Shown: piece after piece, positions 10,601 through 22,207 of the stretch
How the letters are laid out: each line of letters begins with the position of its first letter
Position numbering within the stretch: position 1 is the stretch's first letter
DNA from: Theropithecus gelada
Lineage: Eukaryota > Chordata > Mammalia > Primates > Cercopithecidae
Length of the DNA stretch: 64,000 nucleotides
Reading direction: 5' to 3'
NCBI RefSeq assembly: GCF_003255815.1
Contig: NC_037682.1
Coordinates: 48,843,524-48,907,523, forward strand
Position numbers and translations under genes: made by a program
The notes under the pieces: model-generated
The model's input: only the letters and a program-made list of their open reading frames with translations
Databases searched by the model: none
What the model was told of the DNA's origin: nothing

Positions 10601-12230
10601 GACCCCTAATATATCACTCATATTTTATTATTCACTCAAAAAACTTTCATTTTTAGGAAAGATGTGAGTTATTTTCTGAGGTTAATTGTAGATGCTGTAA
10701 TCTATTATAAACTAATAAACCACATTAAAAATCAACTGCCTACTTATTTCTACTTTATAATGCTAATATATTTAGTAATCCTCACAAATTTGCACAATAC
10801 ATATATTGGAAAACATCCTTTTTTAAATACTTAAAGAAAAATTCTGATATGTTTCTTTTCATTTAAATGGCATGAAAATGTGCAGTGGCATTCTCTTTCA
10901 TGATACTTCAAGTGAATAACAATCATTTGAAACTATAGAAATCTTTATATTTATCTAAAGAGTTATCTCTTTCCATTTATAGGGAGGTGTTTGATTTTAT
11001 TTATCAAGAACTGAGTTAATATTTTAGCCTGTAACTATTTGGGGATAAAATAGTGAAATACAAAATCTAACAATTGGTAGTCCTGTGTTGTATATATTTT
11101 AGAAATTTTTGCATCTTTGATGACCAACTTCAATTTGCTGCTCTGTAATCTACTGGCTTTTCTATTTCTGTATTTGCTCTTTTTCTACGAACACTTTGTT
11201 GTGGTGTGTGTGGCGAGGAATTCATTGATGTATTTTATTTACTAAGCTCCCATAGTCTATAAAGCCTTCTAAATATTTCTTTGGATTGATGCACCATGTA
11301 TTAAAGAAGGCTAATGTGATATTATTAAATCCTTTAAGAGTTTTGTATGTTTTAACTATTTTGAATCAAATTACTTACGTATATTGATTTGATGCTCTTC
11401 AATGATGATATGCCTAAATAGGCATAATAAATATAAGATAAATTCAAAGCGCACTGTATGATGTGCATATTAGTGTGTATACAAACATTCTATGTTCTCT
11501 TGGTTCTCTCTTGATCTCTTTCTTCTCAGAAAAATCTCCCACGATAACCCTTGAAATGATCTGTTATCCTTGCTACCTTCAATAATTTGTTGTTTCCAGT
11601 CATCTTAAAGAGATGAATTGTCTATCTTTAATATATCCATTCACATGTAAAAAGGGACTTTATGCTGTTTGTGATTTTGACTTCACCGAGCACAATTTCT
11701 TTGCTTCTTTGAAAAGTGGTTCTTTAAAATTAGACAAAGAAAATTAAAGATGCTTCACTTTCCAAGGCTACACAAGCCCAATATGTAGAAAAAAGAAAAT
11801 GCAACAGATTTTTTTTTTGTTTTTTTAAAGAGCATACTCATTCTTAGGCATAGTTGCATATGCTACATTTTATACTTTACAAATAGGTCATTGAATAACA
11901 TGAAGACTTATTAAGTTCTAGACACCCTGAAGAGCATTTTTGAAACTGTGAGTCTTTACTTTTAAAGGATTTTCTCTTCTTCTGAAGATTTTCTTAGTTG
12001 GTAGGTGGAGAAACTTAGGTGTGGTTGTCTTGATACTAAGCAAGTTATTGACAGAACTGAGTAAGAATGCTCCCAGCTAAGAGAGAGTAGTTCATTGTAA
12101 TTTCTTGGGGAGGAATATTGAAGGTCAGGAAAATTTTTATTTTCTCAGAAATAATTTCCAACTAGGTCCATGGGCATTGAACCTTCTGTGTATGAGAAAT
12201 CAGCTTCTCTCCTCCCCATATATCCATGGT
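7690..12230. other. Long AT-rich unique block
   Basis: About 4.5 kb without a recognisable Alu or L1. It is AT-rich, with frequent stops in all frames and no supported exon. Scattered oddities include an AT-rich stretch at 8,940-8,960 and the inverted repeat annotated separately. It could hold conserved non-coding elements, which cannot be judged without alignment. Confidence 0.45.
11409..11426. repeat. Perfect short inverted repeat
   Basis: TATGCCTA, a two-base AA spacer, then TAGGCATA. The arms are perfect over 8 bases. Confidence 0.8.
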
Positions 12231-12235
12231 ATAAT

Positions 12236-12392
12236 CTCTAAGCCTCAGTTTCCTTATCTATAAAATGGGAATAATAATAATAATATCTGCATCATAGGGT
12301 TGTTTTGAGGATTAAATGAGATAAACTAATTAAAGCACTAAGCCGAGGGATTGGTATAAAATAAACATTTAATACATGTTATTTGTTATGGT
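12236..12392 (+). mobile_element. MIR fragment
   Basis: It contains the MIR core and 3' hallmarks: CCTCAGTTTCCTTATCT, AAAATGGGAATAATAATA, GGTTGTTTTGAGGATTAAATG and a terminal AAT-rich part. This is an ancient mammalian SINE. Confidence 0.85.
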
Positions 12393-12396
12393 TGAA

Positions 12397-12545
12397 GTGG
12401 TTCTACACTTACAATTATCTGGATCTGGCTTCCCATTCCAGCTTTACTACATAATTGCTATGTAATCTTTGGGAAGTTACATAACTTGCTTCTTTTCCTC
12501 TTATGTAAAATAGAAATAGCAGTATAGGTTCTTAACTTTCTTTCC
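12397..12545 (+). mobile_element. MIR fragment, second in tandem
   Basis: It starts again with a MIR-like middle section (GGCTTCCCATTCCAGC, then TTTGGGAAGTTACATAAC, then a T-rich stretch and TATGTAAAATAG). It is a diverged copy directly after the previous one. Confidence 0.6.
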
Positions 12546-12856
12546 TTGAAAGGAGAATTAATCTATGATCTGGAAGATTTGGGATAGAGTAATGACTAAA
12601 TGTAGAGTTTACGTGTTCAACTGCTCAAATTTGATAAAACTACAATTCTAAGGCCTAGAAGAGAGTTTGAAAGGTCATTTCATTTGCCATTGCCATATAG
12701 TATTGATCATTCTTTCTCCATTCTAATCAGTTAAGAAGTTCTCTTTATTTTGAAAGCCTGCCAAAAGGGGATTTTATAATCTTTGGTTATATATATCAAT
12801 GATTAACAGCAAGGATTTCTTTGTGTCAAATATACCCATCTCAATCTGTTTTCTCT

Positions 12857-12885
12857 TGCTTTCATTTTAAGAAAAAATGAAAGCA
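12857..12885. repeat. Perfect 12-bp hairpin
   Basis: Arms TGCTTTCATTTT and AAAATGAAAGCA are perfectly complementary around a five-base loop (AAGAA). Confidence 0.85.
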
Positions 12886-12984
12886 GACATTCTTCTTCAC
12901 TTGAATGATAGACCTATATGTGTGAAGAGCAAAATTAAACCTCCAATTTTGATTTTTTGAAGATTTTCTTTTGTTTTATTTGCT

Positions 12985-13108
12985 AAACTAGTTGTGTGAC
13001 CTTGGAAAAGTAATGCAACCTCTCCAAATCTCAATTTTCTAATTTTAAAAATGGGGATGGTGATATAATTTATTCCATGGTTTGTTAGAAAGATTAAGTT
13101 TGAAGATA
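12985..13108 (+). mobile_element. MIR fragment
   Basis: GTTGTGTGACCTTGG, a CAACCTCTCCAAATCTCA-type middle and AAAAATGGGGATGGTGAT follow the MIR order. Diverged. Confidence 0.7.
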
Positions 13109-13109
13109 C

Positions 13110-13141
<32 letters not shown>

Positions 13142-13153
13142 CACACACATATA
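13110..13153. repeat. (TA)n/(CA)n microsatellite
   Basis: Mostly alternating AT followed by ACACACAC and ATATA. A typical polymorphic dinucleotide tract. Confidence 0.9.
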
Positions 13154-13154
13154 A

Positions 13155-14671
13155 GTGGGTAGAACAGTTTTGGACAACTCTGTTAGGATAAATTGACAAT
13201 AGTTATATGATCAGTATAAGAACCATGGCATGAGAAAGCCTCTTATTTTCTCTTGTATTTATAGTACTCGTCAGGCTTTAAAGTGCTTTCATATTCATTG
13301 CCTCACTCAATAAAAGGTATGTGGAGTAGATAAACTTACCAGCCATACTAATTTTCTACTTGATATGAATCAATGTTTCCACTGGGTTTTGCTTCAGGAT
13401 ATTATTTACTTCGAACAAAGCTTGTATGTCATAAGTTAGAACTGGCTTTTTTGGCCCTCTTATTTCCCAATCTCTTTTGATATAATGTCAGTGCTCATTT
13501 ATTGTATTTTCATACTTACTTCCAGAGCCAAATTATTGCTGCATTTCCCATACACCAATGTAAAAGAATAATACCATGCTGATCAGAAGCATTAAATATC
13601 AGTTCTATATGTCTTTGATTAATACAAATTAGAAAATTATGTAACAATAAGTGTGGCAAGTTTGATAGAAAACACTCTTTCAAAATATGAGGTTCATTAA
13701 TAAAAGAATCCTTGATGGTGAAAAGGTTGAGAAGAACTTGATTACATAATTTCAAAGATGAAAATGCATGGTACTAGTGAAGAGGTATAGATATAGGTGA
13801 TTCTGTACAGTATGCTAATTACTATCATGGCGTTATGTATAAGAGCAGAAGTACCTATGTCAGGGAAAGCTTCTAGTAGGAGATGGCCTTTGATCTGTGA
13901 TTTAAAGGATGATGAGGAATTGGCTTTAGGTAACATCCTAAAGAGCACTGAACATGGGGGAACATTTGACAGTATAACTAGCTTTTCTGTAGATCTGACA
14001 CTGAAATGTCTTGGACATGTTTCTTTGTGATTCCTAGAAAGGCTGTGTCTGTCATGAATGTGATATGGACATAAGCCAGCAGCTTAGCTACTGCACTTCT
14101 CTTTCTTAGCTCAGTTTTGTGGTCAGGAACATTGTGAGTGCGTTTTAAGGTACAGAGGAATCTTTCAAATTATTACTTTCCTTCAAATATGTCAACTAGG
14201 TATGAAAATTACAGCAATTGGCTTATTAATATATGAACTGATGATCAGGGCTGTGAGTTAATAAAATCTTGTATCTTACACTGTAATACACTTTTAGAAA
14301 ATGGACAAGCAAGATCTTAAAGAAAGAGCTGTGTCTGAAAGCTTTTAGATCTAGGTGTTATTTCTGTTTCCCTTATGTGATGCAGCTCTTTAGGTGCCTC
14401 ATATTTATAATTAAGTTTTTCTAATGGCAAAGTGGGCATATATCGTAACTTCTTTTTTATTGAGAGATAATATGAAAATAAATTAATCCTCAGAGTGGTT
14501 ATTTGAGGTTTTTGGAAGAAATACAAATTATAATTATACAATGATAATGATGAACAGTAGTAGTGGCAGAAGCAGCAGTAGCAGCAGTAAACCCTCTTTA
14601 CTCCTGATAACTTTCCAATAGGGATGATAAATCCACTTATTAGGTTTTTGTTTTTTCAATCTTTTTGTTTG
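13155..14671. other. Unique AT-rich sequence with an L2-like remnant
   Basis: No gene is recognised. A segment around 13,855-13,975 (words like CAGGGAAAGCTTCTAGTAGG and GATTTAAAGGATGATGAGG) resembles an internal L2 part in plus orientation. A short AGC/AGT trinucleotide patch lies at 14,555-14,590. Confidence 0.4.
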
Positions 14672-14962
14672 TTTCTGTTTTTAAGAGATGGGGTCTTGCT
14701 CTGTTGTCTAGGCTGGAATACAGTGGTGCAATCATGGTTCATTGAAGCCATTCCTGGCCTTAAGCAATTCTCTTGCCTCAGCCTCCTGAGTAGCTGCGAC
14801 TACGGAAGCCCATCACCATGCCTGGCTAATTTTTTTTTTTTTTTGGTAGAGGTGGTATCTCACCAGGCTGGTCTTGAACTTCTGGCCTCAAGTGCTCCTC
14901 CTGCCTTGGCCTTCCAAAGTGATAAGATTATCACTTTGGAATTAGGAGCCATCATGCCCACC
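14672..14962 (-). mobile_element. Alu (AluJ-like), diverged, with internal palindrome
   Basis: Reverse-oriented Alu with both arms (GAGATGGGGTCTTGCTCTG at the left, GGCTGGTCTTGAACT in the second arm). Near its right end the usual Alu sequence is replaced by a perfect 14-bp palindrome at 14,912-14,941. Confidence 0.85.
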
Positions 14963-15464
14963 TAATTTCGTAATCTGGAAACTCATGTTTTCTAATAACT
15001 TCTGAATGCCTTTTCTCTGAGCCAGCAGGCCTTTTATATTTCTAGTTTGGAAGCTCTCTGGTGTTTAATAACTTGTTTCTCCAAGTTAAACACACTTACT
15101 GAGTTTTGCAGCTTATATGACTGCGACATAATCACTTTCTGAAAAGGAATTGGTGGTCACATAGGCTAGAGGAGCTATGGCCGTGGTCTACAATGGCTGT
15201 AACCTATTTTCCTCACCACCGCTTTGGCATCCTGGAGACTTGCATTGTTGGTAATGGCATAAAAAAATGATGAAATCTCTACATTAAAAAGGAAGGTTCT
15301 GAAATTTAGTAAATGAGGGGGAAAAGTATGTGAAAGTTATAGAAAACAGTTTAAAAACATCCTCTTAGTCATATTAAATTAGTTATGATGCTAAAAGCAT
15401 CATATTTAAAGAACGTCTTCCTTTAAGGTTTTCAGTTAAGTTCCTTAATAAGAAGCCTAAACCA
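14963..15464. other. Unique sequence with a short inverted repeat
   Basis: No gene or interspersed repeat is recognised. TATGATGCT, AAA, AGCATCATA at 15,384-15,404 is a perfect 9-bp hairpin. Confidence 0.4.
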
Positions 15465-15780
15465 GACTGGGCACGGTGGCTCACGCCTGTAATCCCAGCA
15501 CTTTGGGTGGCTAAGGCGGGCGGATCACGAGGTCAGGAGATCGAGATCATCCTGGCTAACGCGGTGAAACCCCATCTCTACTAAAAAATACAAAAAATTA
15601 GCCGGGCGTGGTGGCGGGGGCCTGTGTCCCAGCTACTCGGGAGGCTGAGACAGGAGAATGGCGTGAACCCGGGAGGCGGAGCTTGCAGTGAGCAGAGATC
15701 ACGCCACTGCACTACAGCCTGGGAGACACAGAGACACAGCGAGACTCCGTCTCAAAAAAGAAAAAAGCAAAAACTGAAAA
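15465..15780 (+). mobile_element. AluY, full length
   Basis: Forward Alu with AluY diagnostic words (ATCACGAGGTCAGGAGATCG, GAATGGCGTGAACC, GGCGGAGCTTGCAGTGAGC) and an A-rich tail. It is among the youngest insertions in the window. Confidence 0.93.
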
Positions 15781-16570
15781 GAAAACAAAAATGGAAATAA
15801 TATTGCAACTGAACAAACTTTAAATAACTTGGAAAACAGCATATTAATCAATTGAATCTCAGGAACATTTTTTACCCTTGACTCTGGAGACTTAAATACA
15901 TAAGGAAGGAAAATTTTATTGTTTTAAAATTTCTTAGCTGTAGTCCTTTCCCACTATAACGATGCACAATTGAAGTAGATATATTGAGGTTTAAAAAAGG
16001 ATTTTAACCTTGGAACCTTTAAAGGCATTTATAAATAAATTGTCAGCTTTTTGATATCAGATTCTTTAAATGTTTACAGATAACAATAAGTCCAGAGAAT
16101 GCGTCCACTTGTAGTTTTTGTATAGGTTTATGTAATTTTACAGTTATGCTAATGTGGGCTCATGTACACTGAATACTTTTGACTTTTGTGTTTTAAATTG
16201 TATGGCATTTTGCAACAGGCTTATTTTCTCTGAGGTATAAATATTCATGTGTATATATATAAACAACCTGTGTTGGGTAGGACTAGTGAACTTAGAGACT
16301 CATATTCTTATGTTAAGCATGACAGGGAAACAATGAGAAACAGCTTGACTTTTAATTATGACACTTTGGGCCATTTTCCAAAGCATTCATAGTTAGCTGT
16401 GTCTTAGTTGTGAAGTTTTGTGTGTGATTTCCTTGTTATGTCCACATGGAAAGCTCGTCAGTGTTATCAGGAGCTATGTAAATAGAGAGTATATAAAAAG
16501 TATACTCCTTTATATTGTACATGAATTTTTTCTTTTTTAATTCTGAATTTATTTGTATAAAACAATACTG
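15781..16570. other. Unique AT-rich sequence
   Basis: No supported gene or repeat seen. Confidence 0.4.
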
Positions 16571-16571
16571 T

Positions 16572-16785
16572 TTTAGGTGTTAAGAGCTTGGGCTTTTGAA
16601 TCAGCACACCCGGGATCAAATTTTGTTCTACCATTTACAATTTATTTATCTTCTCTGAATCTATTTCCTTAAGTATTAAATGAGAATATTAATGCCTTCT
16701 TCCTAGGATATTGTGAGGGTTGAGGAGATGATGTGCGTAAAACACTTGGTACCTTGTTTGGTTCATAATAAGTGCTTGGTTGTTA
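16572..16785 (+). mobile_element. MIR, nearly complete
   Basis: The order follows MIR: TTAAGAGCTTGGGCTTTTGA, CAGCACACCCGGG, a CTTCTCTGAATCTATTTCC section, AAATGAGAATATTAATG, GTGAGGGTTGAGGAGATGA, then ATAATAAGTGCTTGG. Confidence 0.85.
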
Positions 16786-16910
16786 TTTTTCTATGAAAGT
16801 CTGATTACAGTACAAAAATATCACTTTGTGCCCTTTGCATTCATTTTCATATTGAAAGAAAATGGTATAATTAAATACTTGAGAAGAAACTTCTAAGGTA
16901 TATGGTGAGC

Positions 16911-16985
16911 ATTCTGATTTTTTTTTTTTTTTCTAAAGGTGGATTTTGATTTGTTCGACGTTCTTCCCATCGTTTATGTAAGCAG
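16911..16985 (+). other. Candidate 39-bp exon with splice signals
   Basis: In order: a perfect branch-point word CTGAT (A at 16,917), a T-only tract of about 14 bases, the acceptor CTAAAG ending at 16,938, then 39 bases (16,939-16,977) and a GTAAGC donor at 16,978. The 39 bases are a multiple of three and open in two frames; one reads VDFDLFDVLPIVY. They hold three CpGs in an otherwise CpG-poor region, and the plus-strand direction fits a promoter at 3-6 kb. I do not recognise the peptide. A poly-T of retroposon origin could mimic the tract by chance, so this remains a prediction. Confidence 0.3.
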
Positions 16986-16989
16986 GAAT

Positions 16990-19682
16990 ACTTACTCATT
17001 TTAAAGGTGATGAAGGCCAAAGACATAATACAGAAATCCATGGCCTTGGTGTCTTTACTTTTATACTGTGTTCAAAGCTGACCATCATCATCTGTGACCC
17101 TCAAAATCCATCCCTGTTTATAAAGAGTATTCCATTACTCATTTGTTATGGCTTACCCTGAGTAAAGAAGGATGTTGGTAAGATGGCCGGCATTCCCCTA
17201 TTTCCATGACTCCTTGTGACTTGTTCTTATCAGCTCTATTTAATGTGCTTTAAACCTATCCCTTGAAGTTTTAATTTTATTTTATTTTTCATTTCTGTGT
17301 GTTCAAATGATTTTTTTTCAAATTGATGAGGTAATCTTTATAGAGAGATATAGAAATATCTGTATGTGCTTTATGCTTATCTTTTATTTCTTTAACCTAT
17401 TTATTTAAAAATTGCTTGCTGATAACTCCAGTATTTATTATTTCATTACTGAGAGCCATAGCTGGTCTCAGATTTTTCTTAAGATTCTTGCTCAAGGCAC
17501 CTTATTTTCTCTTATGCTTAGCTGTTTTGTTTTGTTTTTATTTCAATGAACTGATCGTGTTGCAGGGATTCTCTGAGTCCTAGAACGAAGGGGAACTCTT
17601 GTAGAGAGGATTTCCATTAGCCTTGCCACGTTCTTTTGCATTTCCTTAGTACTACTTTCACATCTTTGGGCTGTTCTTCTTCTTTTTTGATTTGTATATA
17701 TGCTAGTTTCTTTTCTGATTTGTATATACCTAGTTTATTGGCAATTTAAATGCCAATAAAATAGGACATTTGTATTAATGTTCTTTACATTTTATGAGGC
17801 TGTGCTTATATAGTTATTAATTTTGCTCATTTAACAAGTTTATATATGAGATAATTTAAAACACAGATATGATTTTATTAAATTTAGTAAGGAAGGTGTT
17901 AAACTATATGGTCATTCTAACTTGTCCCAAATGAGCTGTCTATGTAATATATGTATTTAAGTAATATGTGTATTACTAGTGCATCTTAAAAGTAAATACC
18001 TTTGATAATTAATAAAATGCTTGTTTCAGTGTTATCACGTAGTAACCTATAGCTGGTATCTTCCCTGATTGATTGGAGTGAATGTAGGAAACATTTTCAG
18101 TACCTGAGGTCAAATGGTCATAACTTGGGATATTCATGGAGAGGAAATGGAGATCTTAAGCATTCTAGATAGCCTAAATGCCGCTGGAGAATATTGCTGG
18201 TAAGGTTAAGTCTGGAAGAATTCCTCTGGCAAGACAATATTAAGGTTTGTTTGGGAGAACTTCTGACAGAATAGTGGTTGCCTCATTTTGAATAGAGCGC
18301 ACCCTTAGCAAAATGCTCAGGACAACCACTTCACCAGTGGGTTCACTTCCTTAGTTTTCCTAAAAAAAATTTTTCTTAAAAAAGGAACTTATTGTTGAGA
18401 TGGTATCTTTCCTGGTACATATTTAAATGGCTCACTAAAAATTAGCACTTTGCATATCAAATATAAACTGAGGCATGTTGAGAAATATGTACATTCATTC
18501 ATCTGAAAAGCAAGCATCCTACATGACATTTCTTTTTGCAAATCTGCAGCCAAGTTTTCTATGTCTTTCAACATTTTGGCAGTACCAACTATACAATGCC
18601 AGAAGACATCATTCACACTGCATTCTAGGTAAATGGTGACTCCAGAGTTTTGCATTACGCAGCACTGATTTTTAGTTAAGGGACTGAATTTAAGTTTGTT
18701 GTCATGTTATTTTTTGTGTATTATTTTAACCTTTTTTTTTTATAGCAGCAGGAAGAACAAGTGCTCTTCTGATAGCATGTAGCTTTTTATCTTTTATAAA
18801 AGAACTTCAAAGAGGTTTCAAAACATTTAACTTTATGTTTGGTGAAATTTTGTAAAGTACTGATTGAGCATTGTATGATTTTAAACATTGTTGGAAAAAT
18901 TGCAGCAATATACATTTATATCGATGTGCTTAGTATTTAAATGTCTTGCTGATTGTAAAGGGTTCATATTGTTTAACATCTGAAAGTACAATAGGGCAAA
19001 GTATACTGTTAATGATACTAGATATAAATCTCTATCTCAAATTGTATTCTTGATGATAAAACAAATTTCGGCCTATTTTTTTGTGAGATATGCATGGGTC
19101 ATCATTGTTTCTATCCTGTAATGTGCCTGCTATTGAGCTACTACTACTAGTACAAATGTCAGCTTGGTCACGGTCTTGTTATCATTAAGGCCTACATTAT
19201 TAATATTATCCTTAAGCTATAGTTTTTTTGGAAGAATCATTTTAAACCACTTGGACATCTGTTCAGGGTTAATGTAGTAAAAAACTAGATTATATTATTT
19301 ACAACCATTCTTCTTTACCCAGGATACTTCTGATATTGGGTGTTGCACATTAAGACATATAGACTCAATCTGTCAATCTGTATTTAAATCTAGGTAAGCA
19401 TTAGTTTTTCTTACATTTAAAACAAATAAATATACCACAGTATATTTATGTAGTATACTCCTAGGGTGTATGTACGCACTTTGGAGACTACTGAAATAGA
19501 AAAGAGTGGGAAAGAGAGGTGAGGGCATGATGAGTCAAGGAGGAGATGCATGGTCTCCAGATGACACTCTTCTGGGACAGAGTCCCTCTGAAGAATGTAG
19601 CCATAACTGGAAACCTGGGACAGGAAGTGGAACTACAGATTGATCAGTGTTGAGGTTCAGGAAGCAGTAGTATGGTATATAT
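16990..19682. other. Unique AT-rich sequence
   Basis: No gene or interspersed repeat is recognised over about 2.7 kb. A diverged 26-base tandem duplication (TGATTTGTATATA words) lies at 17,685-17,736. A further T-rich acceptor-like stretch ends in TATAGCAG near 18,750, without a supporting donor. Confidence 0.4.
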
Positions 19683-19978
19683 ATATTTTTTTCTTGGGAG
19701 GGGATTGGTCTCACTCTGTCACTGAGGCTGGAGTGCAGTGGCACAATCATAGCTCACTCAGCTTCAAACTCCTGGGCTCAAGTGATCCTCCTGCCTCAGC
19801 CTCCCAAAGTGCTGGGATTATAGGCCACCAATGCTGTGCTAATTTTTTAATTTTTAAAAAAGAGACAGTGTCTTGCTATGACGCCCAGGCTGGTGTTGAA
19901 CTCCTGACCTCAAGTAATCCTCCTGCTTCAGCCTCCCAAAATGCTGGGATTATAGGCTTAAGCCATGGTGCCTGGCCT
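19683..19978 (-). mobile_element. Alu (AluJ-like)
   Basis: Reverse-oriented dimeric Alu with AluJ-type words (GGGCTCAAGTGATCCTCCTG, AGAGACAGTGTCTTGCTATG) and ending GTGCCTGGCC. Confidence 0.9.
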
Positions 19979-19979
19979 A

Positions 19980-21220
19980 GTGTGACATTTTTAATATGAG
20001 AGAGGAAGCAGATTTAACCCATCTTTTATTCTTTAAGGCAAAGCAGTTTGAGTCATTTTGTTGGTGTGAGGGGGTCAGTAAAGTTCCATAGTTAAGTGTA
20101 TTTATCATGTTCAGGAGAGGGGGTCAAGTGGAGAATTACTACTCTCCTGAGTGTCTGGGGCTCTTTGTTGTTTCTGCACCCAGCCTTCCTTGGATTTAGA
20201 TAAAATCAGGGCAGAAGCTGGGAAAGCACAGTAAGGCAGCAGTTAGGGATGGCTGTAGGCAAGCATTATTATCATTACTCTCTTTTCTTCTTTTCTCTAA
20301 CTCGTTGGTATATTTCCTGGGCAATCTGGTATAGCAGCAAAAGTCCAGTTTGGGAGCTTCAGCTCTACCAATAAACTTTGGGTGACTTTGGCTAAGTCAC
20401 TTCTCTCTAGGAATTAATTCTTTTGTTGGTGATTGGGAAGTCTGATGATCTCCAAAGAGGTTTGAGCTCTGACACCCTGCTGATACCCATCTGGGATAGT
20501 GTTCTGTGCTTCCCCTTAATATAGAACTTTCAAGCACCATGTCCACTGTGCCTTCTAAAGTGACAAATGCTAGGAATTTAATTTAATATATGAATTCATG
20601 CTAGTAGACTCATGAGCAAAAATGATACACCATTTCTAGCTGCTTCCCTTCACTTTTCCATACAGCTTTTCATAGAGTATATTTCCATAGTGTGCTCCTG
20701 GAGAGTGCTCTTGCTTTCTAACTCAAAGTGTCTAATGAGAACTTTAGAAAGGAAGGAAGTATTAGCATCTGGAGGGTTGTGCCTGTGAAGGAAGTTGGGC
20801 TGGATGAAATAGGCAGGGGATTGGGACACAGCCATCAATTCATTGCGTGTGTTTGGCTGGACTGGCAGTAGTGGCCAGTGCCAGGTTTTTTGAGTATGGT
20901 TTCTGTCACCAGCAGAGTTGGCTGTCTTTGAAGTCTGTTAGTTAACCTCTTCCAGAATCTTAGAGTGCAACTAGCACTCAAGAGAAGGAGGATAAAGGAA
21001 TCTCTAGGAATTAAAAAAACCCTATTTTCATTAACAACTTAGTTCTCTTCTTACATCAGTTTTTTGAAGCATTTAATAAATGAACAGATTTCTGATTTTC
21101 TCACTTTCTTTTCAGTGTCTATTTTTATGGATGGAGATAATATTGGTTAATGAACTGGATGCATATCACCAAACATATATTGAGCAGTTACCACATATAG
21201 ACATATTTCTGGATGCTTTC
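19980..21220. other. Unique sequence with a weak MIR remnant
   Basis: No gene is supported. About 20,332-20,478 (ATAGCAGCAAAAGTCCAG, GGTGACTTTGGCTAAGTCAC) resembles a diverged plus-strand MIR. Confidence 0.4.
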
Positions 21221-21221
21221 A

Positions 21222-21520
21222 TAAGATGATGATAATAATAGTACCTATATAATAATTTTTGAGAGGTTTTATTAAGCTAATACACTTGGAAGAGTACTTG
21301 ATATGTTGTAAGCTCTCATTAAACATTAGTGATTATTATTTTATTATTTAATCTACACAACAGCCCTGGGAGGTAGATGTCATTATTTTAGTTTTATAGA
21401 AAAGGAGCTTAAGGTTTAGAAAGGAAAAATGACATGCCCAAGTTTACATAGCCATTAAATGGCAGAACCAAATCTAAACCTAGATATCCTGCCTTGAAGT
21501 TCTATGGTATTTCTGCCATA
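21222..21520 (+). mobile_element. MIR / MIR3-L2-type remnants in series
   Basis: The first part (GATGATAATAATAGTACCT through ATTAAACATTAGTGATTATT) is a MIR 3' end. The second (CACAACAGCCCTGGGAGGTA, then GACATGCCCAAGTTTACATAG) has the typical ancient-SINE order. Diverged, so family names are provisional. Confidence 0.6.
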
Positions 21521-21673
21521 TAAATGCAGCTCCCTGTAACATGCAAGTTAAGCTAAGAGATTTTCCCCAGGTAATCTACAGACCAGATAATAAGGAGCTT
21601 GGATAATAGGGATAATAACGTACTGAACATATTATTACGTGGTGTTGCATTTCAGCAGGTGTGGTTATTAAGG

Positions 21674-21877
21674 CAGTCGTTGCTTTGTATGGCATGGTGT
21701 TAACTGAAAGTCTTGTACATCATAACCCTGTCCTTACTTTGTATAGCTCTGATCCCAACTTGACACAATTCTCATGTCATGGTTTGATTTCAGTTATTAC
21801 AGAATCATGCAAAGTGGGGACACGGCTGCACTATGCACTAGTTTCAGTTATCATGGTATAATGCAAAGTAAGGACTG
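21674..21877. mobile_element. Nested inverted-repeat element (MITE-like)
   Basis: The ends are related inverted repeats: CAGTCGTTGCTTTGTAT starts at 21,674, and the complement of the right end reads CAGTCCTTACTTTGCAT, with similarity continuing to TAACTGAAA. Inside, a second inverted pair with the same core lies at 21,730-21,744 and 21,807-21,823. This looks like a small non-autonomous DNA transposon with subterminal repeats. Family unknown; Tigger-like is possible. Confidence 0.5.
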
Positions 21878-21977
21878 TCCGTACTTCTATGAGCTTCACA
21901 TTCACATAAAGAAATTCTGAAATTATCTTTCCTTTGGACCAGTTAGATAATTCATTTCTATTTGATGACTCATTATC

Positions 21978-22207
21978 TTTTTTCTTTTTCTTATTTTTAG
22001 AGACAGTCTCTCACTGTCTCACCCAGACTGGAGCGCAGTGGTGTGATTACAGCTTACTGCATTCTTGAACTCTTGGGCTCAAAGGATCCTCCCACCTCGT
22101 CCTCTGGAGTGGCTAGGACTGTAGGTGAACACCACCATGTCCAGCTAATCAAAAATATTTTATTTTTATTTTTAGAGACCGGTGATCTCACTATCTTGCC
22201 CAGGCTA
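21978..22207 (-). mobile_element. Alu fragment (AluJ-like)
   Basis: Reverse-oriented left-arm-plus sequence (AGAGACAGTCTCTCACTGTC, GGAGCGCAGTGGTGTGATTA), breaking off early in the second arm at CTTGCCCAGGCTATC. Confidence 0.85.

Noticed and set aside
12780..12800. miR-9-like word CTTTGGTTATAT
   Set aside because: It departs from miR-9 after the first ten bases and has no precursor-like hairpin.
18700..18770. Another acceptor-like T tract ending TATAGCAG
   Set aside because: No credible donor follows within a usual exon length in an open frame, so it was not called an exon.
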